A DNA stretch of 8,610 bases from an uncultured Flavobacterium sp. (GTDB taxonomy: Bacteria; Bacteroidota; Bacteroidia; Flavobacteriales; Flavobacteriaceae): NCBI RefSeq assembly GCF_946479975.1, contig NZ_CAMLIX010000205.1, forward strand, positions 1 through 8,610, written 5' to 3'. This document shows, one piece after another, positions 1-5,258 of this stretch. The translations under genes and the position numbers were made by a program. The number at the start of each line of letters is the position of its first letter. Positions within the stretch are counted from its first letter, which is position 1. Under the pieces are notes generated by a model. That model had not been told where the DNA came from, did no database searches, and saw nothing but the letters and a program-made list of their open reading frames with translations.

Positions 1-23
1 ACTCATTAATTTTATTTTTCTCC

Positions 24-44
24 GATTTAGATAATTTCTAAATC
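24..44 (-). terminator. Weak hairpin at the end of the phosphoesterase gene
   Basis: GATTTAG (24-30) and CTAAATC (38-44) form a perfect 7-bp inverted repeat with a 7-nt loop. The hairpin overlaps the TAG stop of the minus-strand phosphoesterase. The stem is AT-rich, and the minus-strand sequence after it is A-rich rather than T-rich. It is therefore a poor intrinsic terminator for that gene. Read on the plus strand it is followed by a short T-rich stretch, so it could instead end a gene to the left of the window. It may also be chance in AT-rich DNA. Confidence 0.25.
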
Positions 45-505
45 TTTGATTTATCATCGTCAATTACAAATCGGAGCATTGTTCTTACTTTGTGAAAACC
101 GCTTTTTCCCGCAGCGCCAGGATTCATGTGCAATAAATTATTCTTTTTATCAAACATCACTTTTAGAATATGTGAATGTCCGCATATAAAAATTTTCGGT
201 GGATTCTGCGCGATTTCTTCTCTTACATTCGGATTGTATTTTCCGGGATAACCGCCAATGTGCGTAATCCAAACCGAAACATTTTCGCAAGAAAATCGAT
301 TGTTTAAAGGAAATTCCATTCTTGCTTTTGCATCGTCGATATTTCCGTAAACGGCTCGCAAGGGTTTTAGCTTTTTAATGGTATCTGTAACATTCAAATC
401 TCCAATATCTCCAGCATGCCAAACTTCGTCTGCCTGTGCAACATATTTTAAAATCGTATCGTCGATATGGCTGTGAGTGTCTGAAAGTAGAAGGATTTTA
501 GTCAT
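38..505 (-). CDS. YfcE/MJ0936-type metallophosphoesterase
   Basis: This is a 155-aa calcineurin-like phosphoesterase of the small YfcE/MJ0936 class, soluble and cytoplasmic. All metal-site motifs are present: DTHSH (D9, H11), HAGDIGD (D33), GNID (N55), THIGG (H82) and GHSH (H110, H112), followed by the family's NPGAAG segment. These residues normally hold a two-metal centre that hydrolyses phosphodiesters; the natural substrate cannot be told from sequence. Its length is normal for the class. I start it at the ATG at 505 (MTKILLLSDTH) and not at the upstream ATG at 538, because the 11 extra residues do not fit the family's first beta strand and the ATG at 538 lies inside a TACCTTTG promoter-like element. 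It is transcribed away from truA. No signal peptide or membrane segment is seen. Confidence 0.93.
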   Translation of the reverse strand: MTKILLLSDTHSHIDDTILKYVAQADEVWHAGDIGDLNVTDTIKKLKPLRAVYGNIDDAKARMEFPLNNRFSCENVSVWITHIGGYPGKYNPNVREEIAQNPPKIFICGHSHILKVMFDKKNNLLHMNPGAAGKSGFHKVRTMLRFVIDDDKSKI

Positions 506-528
506 TTTTTTTGAAGATGCAAATGTTT

Positions 529-543
529 TGAGGCGCAAAGGTA
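529..543 (-). promoter_or_regulatory. Putative -7 promoter element for the phosphoesterase
   Basis: On the minus strand, TACCTTTG (543 to 536) matches the Bacteroidota -7 consensus TAnnTTTG. It is followed by CGCCTCA (to 529), which is nearly identical to the sequence in front of truA. The predicted start of transcription is about 25 nt before the ATG at 505. No clear -33 TTG is visible; the CTTAG repeat array lies upstream instead. A second, weaker copy, AACCTTTG, directly abuts it (551 to 544). Confidence 0.55.
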
Positions 544-565
544 CAAAGGTTTTTTCTTTTTAGGG

Positions 566-597
566 GCTAAGGTGCTAAGATGCTAAGGTGCTAAGGT
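566..597. repeat. Four tandem 8-bp repeats (GCTAAGGT type)
   Basis: Four exact 8-bp units run from 566 to 597: GCTAAGGT, GCTAAGAT, GCTAAGGT, GCTAAGGT. Read towards the phosphoesterase, this is CTTAGCAC/CTTAGCAT. The array lies just upstream of the minus-strand TACCTTTG element and mirrors the array at 871-902. I recall such CTTAG arrays as common in flavobacterial intergenic DNA but cannot verify it here. Between this array and the 63-bp repeats (598-639) I see nothing. Confidence 0.85.
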
Positions 598-639
598 TTT
601 CTGTAGGGATGTAATAAAGTTTTGAAATTTATTATTTGC

Positions 640-849
640 CAATCTTGTGTTAGACGCACTGCTGTGCGTCTCTACGATTTATAGAACGTGATAAAAAAAT
701 GGCAATCTTGTGTTAGACGCACTGCTATGCGTCTCTACGATTTATGGAACGTGATAAAAAAATGACAATCTTATGTTAGACGCACAGCTGTGCGTCTCTA
801 CGATTAAAAAACGTATTAAAAAAAACGACAATATGATGTTAAATGCAAG
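640..849. repeat. 63-bp tandem repeat, three copies plus a decayed fourth
   Basis: The copies start at 640, 703 and 766 with an exact 63-bp period. Copies 1 and 2 differ at only 3 positions; copy 3 is more diverged in its AT-rich right half. At 829, again in register, about 21 bases of a degraded fourth copy match at 15 of 21 positions. Each full copy holds a palindrome bounded by AGACGCA and TGCGTCT: 652-671 (8-bp stem), 715-734 (7-bp stem after one change) and 778-797 (a perfect 20-bp palindrome). A CTCTACGA segment follows each palindrome. There are no unique spacers, no transposase and no plausible ORF. It is best described as a locally amplified palindromic intergenic repeat. Confidence 0.92.
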
Positions 850-870
850 GAATTAAAACCATGTAAAAAA

Positions 871-902
871 CTTAGAATCTTAGCGCCTTAGCATCTTAGA
901 AC
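871..902. repeat. Four tandem 8-bp repeats (CTTAGCAT type), mirror of 566-597
   Basis: Four 8-bp units, CTTAGAAT, CTTAGCGC, CTTAGCAT and CTTAGAAC, run from 871 to 902. They are the inverted counterpart of the array at 566-597, with the same unit length and copy number, and point towards truA. The repeated TTA could serve as a degenerate -33 element: TTA at 888-890 is 21 bp upstream of the TACCTTTG element at 912. Confidence 0.85.
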
Positions 903-911
903 CTTTTTTCA

Positions 912-926
912 TACCTTTGCACCTCA
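912..926 (+). promoter_or_regulatory. Putative -7 promoter element for truA
   Basis: TACCTTTG (912-919) matches the Bacteroidota -7 consensus TAnnTTTG and is followed by CACCTCA. Over 15 bases it differs at only one position from the element before the divergent phosphoesterase gene. The ATG of truA is at 945, giving a short leader of about 20 nt. No strong Shine-Dalgarno sequence is seen, which is usual in this phylum. Confidence 0.6.
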
Positions 927-944
927 GAACCTCTGTCCCTTAAA

Positions 945-1682
945 ATGAGATATTTTATTCAATTTGCTTATAACGGAACACATTATCATGGCTGGCAAAT
1001 ACAGCCAAATGCATCATCTGTTCAAGAAACTTTAAATAAGGCTTTTTCGGTTTTATTAAATGAACCTATTAGTATTATGGGTGCCGGAAGAACAGATACT
1101 GGCGTTCATGCTACTGAAATGTTTGGGCATTTTGATACTGAAAAAACGCTGGATGTTCCGCTTTTGATGCATAAACTGAATTCTTTTTTACCAAAAGATA
1201 TTGCGATTTTTGATATTATTCTGGTTCATGATGATGCGCATTGTAGATTTGATGCTTCAAAAAGAACGTACGAATATCATATCAATACGGTTAAGAATCC
1301 GTTTTTGCAGGAATTGAGCTGGTATGTGAATCAGAAATTGGATGTGGATTTTATGAATGAAGCCGCACAGATATTATTGAAACATACCGATTTTCAGTGT
1401 TTTTCGAAAGTTCATACGGATGTAAACACTTTTGACTGCACGATTTTTGAGGCGTCTTGGAAACAAGAAGATGGAAAACTGATTTTTACTATTGCAGCAA
1501 ATCGGTTTTTGAGAAATATGGTTCGGGCAATTGTGGGAACTTTGATTAATATTGGTTTACACAAAATTACATTGGCAGATTTAGAAAATATCATCGCCAG
1601 TAAAAACAGAGAAAAAGCGGGGTTTTCTGTCCCAGCACATGGTTTGTATTTAACCAAAATAGATTACGATTACATTAAATAG
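945..1682 (+). CDS. truA: tRNA pseudouridine(38-40) synthase TruA
   Basis: The 245-aa product isomerises uridines 38, 39 and 40 in the anticodon arm of tRNAs to pseudouridine. The family hallmarks are all visible: an N-terminal YNGTHYHGWQ strand, the catalytic aspartate D51 in GAGRTDTGVHA, the active-site tyrosine in RTYEY (Y109), and the C-terminal ANRFLRNMVRAIVGTL segment (about 185-200) that helps shape the active site. The length is typical of bacterial TruA and the gene is intact. The ATG at 945 begins directly with the conserved first beta strand (MRYFIQFAYNG), so the start is secure. It is divergent from the phosphoesterase and has its own promoter-like element. Its TAG stop is also the first part of the structured element that fills the gap to the ABC transporter. 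It acts in the cytoplasm. Confidence 0.97.
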   Translation: MRYFIQFAYNGTHYHGWQIQPNASSVQETLNKAFSVLLNEPISIMGAGRTDTGVHATEMFGHFDTEKTLDVPLLMHKLNSFLPKDIAIFDIILVHDDAHCRFDASKRTYEYHINTVKNPFLQELSWYVNQKLDVDFMNEAAQILLKHTDFQCFSKVHTDVNTFDCTIFEASWKQEDGKLIFTIAANRFLRNMVRAIVGTLINIGLHKITLADLENIIASKNREKAGFSVPAHGLYLTKIDYDYIK

Positions 1683-1822
1683 CCCTGATTGAAGTGAAAA
1701 GCTTTTTTGAAAAAAATATTGTTTTTGTGTTTTGATAAAGCGACCAACGGAAGCTCTTAGCGAAACAATACAAAAACATATTTTTGAGAAAAACTTGTAA
1801 CGGAAAGCAGGAAACAGCTCCT
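1681..1822 (+). ncRNA. Structured intergenic element, possible Flavo-1-type RNA
   Basis: This element fills nearly the whole gap between truA and the ABC gene. It holds a long hairpin: 1712-1719 pairs with 1778-1785 (8 bp), and 1721-1731 with 1767-1777 (11 bp including one G-U), with a single bulged T between them. Outside it, CCTG (1684-1687) can pair with CAGG (1808-1811) and AGC (1681-1683) with GCT (1817-1819). The flanks AGCCCTGATTGAAG and CGGAAAGCAGG...AGCTCC resemble, from memory, the conserved ends of the Flavo-1 RNA motif of Flavobacteria, whose function is unknown. The name is tentative; the hairpin is directly visible. It overlaps the truA stop codon. It could instead be a 3'-end or mRNA-processing structure. 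Confidence 0.55.
1757..1786 (+). promoter_or_regulatory. Possible promoter inside the structured element, for the ABC gene
   Basis: TATTTTTG (1779-1786) is a full match to TAnnTTTG. TTA at 1757-1759 lies 19 bp upstream, near the expected -33 TTG position and spacing. Transcription would start around 1792, about 40 nt before the ATG at 1831. The region is AT-rich and the -7 match lies within the hairpin's 3' arm, so a chance match is quite possible. The alternative is read-through from truA. Confidence 0.3.
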
Positions 1823-1830
1823 GAAAATAA

Positions 1831-3585
1831 ATGAAAGCAAAAGCATTTGACACTGGATTATTCAAACGAATTTTAAAATATACAAAACCCTATAAATGGC
1901 GTTATTATGGCGTAATCATTTTTGCGGTTTCACTTTCTATTTTTGCAGCACTTCGCCCCTATTTACTAAAAGAAACAGTCGACGGCTACATTAAAACGCA
2001 TGATAAAATGGGTTTATTGATGTACATTGTTTTAATGGGTGTTGTTTTGCTGATGGAGGTTTTTTTTCAGTTTTACTTTGTATACTGGGCAAACTGGCTC
2101 GGGCAGGATATTGTAAAAGACATTCGGACGAAACTTTTTAAACACATTTTGAGTTTCAGAATGAAGTATTTTGATTTGGTTCCGGTTGGACAATTGGTTA
2201 CGCGTGCGGTTTCGGATATTGAGTCGATTGCGCGTATTTTTAGTCAAGGTTTGTTTATGATTATAAGCGATTTGATGAAAATGCTTGTGGTACTGCTTTT
2301 TATGTTTTACATGAATTGGAAGCTGACTTGGATTGTTGTGGTGGCGATGCCGATTTTGGTTTACATTACTAGAATTTTTCAGCGTAAAATGCAGGTGGCT
2401 TTTGAGGAAGTGCGAACGCAGATTGCCAACATGAACTCGTTTGTGCAGGAACGCGTAACGGGAATGAAAATTGTTCAGCTTTTTAACCGAGAAAAAATCG
2501 AAGCTGAAAATTTTAAAGACATTAACAACAAACACAGAGTGGCTTGGATCAAGACGATTTTGTACAACTCGATCTTTTTCCCGATTGCCGATATTATTTC
2601 GTCTATTACTTTAGGTTTAGTAGTGGTTTATGGCGGATTCAGAATTTTAAACGGCGATCATTTTACGACTTTTGGAGATTTGTTTTCTTATACAATGTTT
2701 ATCGGAATGCTGTTTAATCCGCTTCGTCAAATTGCGGATAAGTTTAACGAAATGCAATTAGGAATGATTGCGGCCAATCGTGTTTTTGATATTATTGACA
2801 CGCAGGATCATATTCAGGATACTGGAAAAATTGAAGCGCCGGTTTTTAATGGAAGCATCGAATTTAATCAAGTTCGTTTTAGTTATATTCCAGAGGAAGA
2901 AGTTATAAAGGGAATTGATTTGTCGGTTTCGGCAGGACAGACTATTGCAATTGTAGGTTCTACGGGTGCTGGAAAATCGACGATTATTAATCTTCTGAAT
3001 CGTTTTTACGAAATTAACGGTGGTACAATTTCTATTGATGGCGAAAATATAGAAAACTATACTTTGGCTTCGCTTCGAAAACAAATTGCGGTGGTTTTGC
3101 AAGATGTATTTTTGTTTGCCGATACGATTTACAATAACATTACTTTGCATAATCCAGAAATTACAAGAGATAAGGTAATTGATGCTGCAAAGAAAATTGG
3201 TGTTCATGATTTTATTATGAATCTGCCTGATAATTATGATTTCGATGTGAAAGAACGTGGTGTTATGCTTTCGTCTGGTCAACGCCAGCTGATTGCTTTT
3301 TTACGTTCGTATGTGAGTAATCCAAGTATTTTGATTCTGGACGAGGCGACTTCTTCTATCGATACATACTCTGAAGAAATGATTCAGCGTGCGACAGAAA
3401 CGATTACAAAAGGAAGAACTTCGATTATTATAGCACACAGACTGGCAACAATTGTAAACGCAGATAAGATTGTGGTGATGGATAAAGGATTGATTGTTGA
3501 ACAGGGAACGCATCAGGAATTATTGCAGAAAACTGATGGGTACTATAAAAATTTATATGACTCGCAATTTGCTGTAGCAAATTAA
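1831..3585 (+). CDS. ABC exporter half-transporter, MsbA/BmrA-like (fused membrane and ATPase domains)
   Basis: The 584-aa protein has an N-terminal exporter-type membrane domain (about 22-310, with hydrophobic segments near 26-45, 63-88, 140-160, 165-182 and 248-295) fused to a C-terminal nucleotide-binding domain (about 342-575). The ATPase motifs are complete: Walker A GSTGAGKST (376-384), Q-loop Q424, signature LSSGQ (480-484), Walker B ILILDEATS with D504 and E505, D-loop SSID, and H-loop H536. It should act as a homodimer or heterodimer in the inner membrane, exporting lipids, drugs or other hydrophobic molecules; the substrate cannot be assigned. No peptidase domain is present, so a bacteriocin exporter is unlikely. 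The start at 1831 gives a normal short cytoplasmic N-terminus. The kinase gene follows after 16 nt, suggesting co-transcription. Confidence 0.95.
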   Translation: MKAKAFDTGLFKRILKYTKPYKWRYYGVIIFAVSLSIFAALRPYLLKETVDGYIKTHDKMGLLMYIVLMGVVLLMEVFFQFYFVYWANWLGQDIVKDIRTKLFKHILSFRMKYFDLVPVGQLVTRAVSDIESIARIFSQGLFMIISDLMKMLVVLLFMFYMNWKLTWIVVVAMPILVYITRIFQRKMQVAFEEVRTQIANMNSFVQERVTGMKIVQLFNREKIEAENFKDINNKHRVAWIKTILYNSIFFPIADIISSITLGLVVVYGGFRILNGDHFTTFGDLFSYTMFIGMLFNPLRQIADKFNEMQLGMIAANRVFDIIDTQDHIQDTGKIEAPVFNGSIEFNQVRFSYIPEEEVIKGIDLSVSAGQTIAIVGSTGAGKSTIINLLNRFYEINGGTISIDGENIENYTLASLRKQIAVVLQDVFLFADTIYNNITLHNPEITRDKVIDAAKKIGVHDFIMNLPDNYDFDVKERGVMLSSGQRQLIAFLRSYVSNPSILILDEATSSIDTYSEEMIQRATETITKGRTSIIIAHRLATIVNADKIVVMDKGLIVEQGTHQELLQKTDGYYKNLYDSQFAVAN

Positions 3586-3591
3586 GTCGTG

Positions 3592-3612
3592 ATGATAGTC
3601 TTTGAAATTTAA
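3592..3612 (+). other. Six-codon mini-ORF overlapping the kinase TTG start
   Basis: ATG at 3592 opens a frame of six codons (MIVFEI) ending in TAA at 3610-3612. It overlaps the presumed TTG start of the kinase at 3602 in another frame. It could tune kinase translation, or mark a small insertion or deletion relative to an ATG-started ancestor. It could also be chance. Confidence 0.25.
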
Positions 3613-5173
3613 ATTAAAAAAAATAACCTCTCAGCGCGCTTTCGTAATTTACGTTATCGTTTCTATTCTTATTACGGTTTCTTCTGTTTACATATTGAGT
3701 AATTTAATTACCGATATTACAGAAAAGGCAAATGAAGATTTGGCGCAGCGTAATTTTATTAAAAAACAGGAATTTCTAACTCAGGAACTCTCGAAGTTTT
3801 TGGAACAGGAAAAAAGAATTCAGCATGTTTTAAAAATCAGCACTTCGGGAAACCTTCACAACAATTTACAGCTTTTGTCTTCGCTCCAAGCGAACAACAA
3901 ACTGATTATAAATAATTGGTTTCAGATTAATGAAAATGCTATAGAATATCAAAATCCTTCTATTTCGAATGAAACCAAAAAAGATATAGCAGCATTTCTT
4001 TCTCAAAATAAAAATACGGCACATTTTAGCGGTGTTATGCCAGAGGGAAAAGAATGGGTTTGGCGTATTTATTTCAAATTAGTTTCAGAAAACAATACCA
4101 CTGTAAAATATGGTTATGATATTAATTTGAAACTGCTTCATAGCTACATCTCTAAAATTGATAAAACGGCCACTAACTACGCTTTTGTTTTTGACAAGAA
4201 TGGAACTTGTGTGTATCATCCAGAAATTGCTTTTCTTGGAAAAAATATTTTTAAGGTTTCTTCTTTCAATCCGTCTGATACGATTTACAGAAGAAACCGG
4301 GATTTTGCTAAAAGGACCACAATTTCTGAATTCTTAAAATTGGATGTTATTCGTTTTACTAAAAAAATGGATATTAAAAGTTCCAATTGGTTTGTTTGCG
4401 TTAACGTTCCGAAAATGGTTGCAGATGAAAATGTCGCGTTGATTAGAAAATATACAACCTCAATTTACTCTATTACTACGGTAATGCTGCTTTTGATATT
4501 TTACCTTTTCTCGTATGCCAATAGACGTGCCTATAAAGAAAAAGGAATCGTTATTAAGGAGAAAAATAAACTGCTGGTAGAAAACGAAAAAATCATAAAA
4601 GAAAAAGCATTGATTCAGCTGCAGCAATTAAAAGAGCAGATTAATCCGCACTTTTTGTTTAATTCGCTCAATTCCCTTTATATGCTTATTGGAAGTGATA
4701 TTAAGGTTGCGCAGAAATTTACTTTAAACTTATCTCGCATTTATCGTTATTTGATTGATCCGCCAGAAAACAATATTGTTCCTTTAAAGGACGAATTATT
4801 ATTTATTGAAAAATATATCTTTTTACAACAAACTCGTTTTAAAGAGGAATTGTTTTTTTCGATAGAAATCGATGACGAAGCTGCCTTAACTAAATATATT
4901 CCGTATCTGGCTTTTCAAGTTGTGGTCGAGAATGCTATAAAACACAACACGGCTACTCACGAAAGTCCGTTGACGACCAAAATTGTAATTAAGGCAGATT
5001 ATGTAATTATCAGCAACAATCTTCAAAAGAAATTGAATCCAGAACCTAGTACAAAATTTGGATTAAATTACTTACAGAGCATTTACGACTACTATTCTAA
5101 AAGCAAATTTGAGACATCAGAAAAAGATGGCAGTTTTGTTTGTATCCTTCCATTACTATCCATTCACTCCTAA
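3602..5173 (+). CDS. LytS-type sensor histidine kinase with Cache-like extracellular sensor
   Basis: The 523-aa inner-membrane protein has two membrane helices (about 12-36 and 286-306) that enclose a roughly 250-residue periplasmic region. Within it, FVFDKNGTCVYHPE...GKNIF (196-217) looks like a Cache-type ligand-binding fold. A charged, probably coiled-coil linker (308-345) leads to a His_kinase (LytS/YehU) domain with the phosphoacceptor H350 in QINPHFLFNSLNSLY and an N-box VVENAIKHN (441-449). The usual DNGxG loop reads SNNLQ and the GxGL loop is reduced to FGL (486-488), a shortened ATP lid; catalytic competence is likely but unproven. The start appears to be TTG at 3602: an in-frame TAG lies just upstream (3596-3598), and the first ATG is near residue 146, beyond the first helix. 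No response regulator lies next to it; LytS kinases normally signal to LytTR regulators. Confidence 0.88.
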   Translation: MKFKLKKITSQRAFVIYVIVSILITVSSVYILSNLITDITEKANEDLAQRNFIKKQEFLTQELSKFLEQEKRIQHVLKISTSGNLHNNLQLLSSLQANNKLIINNWFQINENAIEYQNPSISNETKKDIAAFLSQNKNTAHFSGVMPEGKEWVWRIYFKLVSENNTTVKYGYDINLKLLHSYISKIDKTATNYAFVFDKNGTCVYHPEIAFLGKNIFKVSSFNPSDTIYRRNRDFAKRTTISEFLKLDVIRFTKKMDIKSSNWFVCVNVPKMVADENVALIRKYTTSIYSITTVMLLLIFYLFSYANRRAYKEKGIVIKEKNKLLVENEKIIKEKALIQLQQLKEQINPHFLFNSLNSLYMLIGSDIKVAQKFTLNLSRIYRYLIDPPENNIVPLKDELLFIEKYIFLQQTRFKEELFFSIEIDDEAALTKYIPYLAFQVVVENAIKHNTATHESPLTTKIVIKADYVIISNNLQKKLNPEPSTKFGLNYLQSIYDYYSKSKFETSEKDGSFVCILPLLSIHS

Positions 5174-5188
5174 AAAAAGTCTATTCAC
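5159..5188. promoter_or_regulatory. Direct-repeat operator candidate with LytTR-type spacing
   Basis: TCCATTCAC (5159-5167) and TCTATTCAC (5180-5188) are 9-bp direct repeats separated by 12 bp, a 21-bp period that puts both on the same face of the helix. Extended to 13 bases (to TCCT) they match at 12 of 13. Paired 9-bp direct repeats about two helical turns apart are the known operator form of LytTR-domain regulators such as ComE and AgrA, and CATTCA resembles the ComE half-site core. The left copy lies within the last codons of the kinase gene; the pair is upstream of the metalloprotease promoter region. Binding by a LytTR protein is inference. Confidence 0.5.
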
Positions 5189-5221
5189 TCCTTTTCGTTT
5201 TTTTTCTGAACTAAAATCAAA

Positions 5222-5229
5222 TAGTTTCG
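5222..5229 (+). promoter_or_regulatory. Weak -7 promoter candidate for the metalloprotease operon
   Basis: TAGTTTCG (5222-5229) matches TAnnTTTG except at one base. It lies 33 bp after the direct repeats and about 30 nt before the ATG at 5259. Upstream, at the -33 distance, there is a T-rich tract (5197-5206) but no clear TTG. A weak core promoter would fit one that needs an activator. The leader between it and the ATG carries three TTAAC repeats (5238-5253). Confidence 0.35.
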
Positions 5230-5258
5230 GCCAAAAATTAACCTTAACTTAACATCTG

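Noticed and set aside
640..849. CRISPR array
   Set aside because: The whole 63-bp unit is repeated without unique spacers, only three to four copies exist, and no cas genes are near.
506..944. Insertion sequence or MITE bounded by the inverted 8-bp arrays
   Set aside because: The arrays are imperfect and carry promoter-like sequences next to the genes; no target-site duplication or transposase is visible. Kept as a question about the cassettes, not as a mobile element call.
1650..1865. Minus-strand frame across the truA-ABC gap
   Set aside because: It overlaps both flanking genes and the hairpin element; its product is low-complexity and rich in F and S, as expected from AT-rich structured DNA.
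2032..2535. Minus-strand frame of 167 codons inside the ABC gene
   Set aside because: It lies opposite an unmistakable coding frame, and its product (rich in N, H, K, R) has the composition of a shadow translation with no recognisable domain. The same holds for minus frames at 2758-3282, 3301-3513 and 1412-1657.
5171..5206. Intrinsic terminator after the kinase gene
   Set aside because: There is a T-rich tract but no inverted repeat in front of it; the notable structure is a direct repeat, which cannot form a hairpin.
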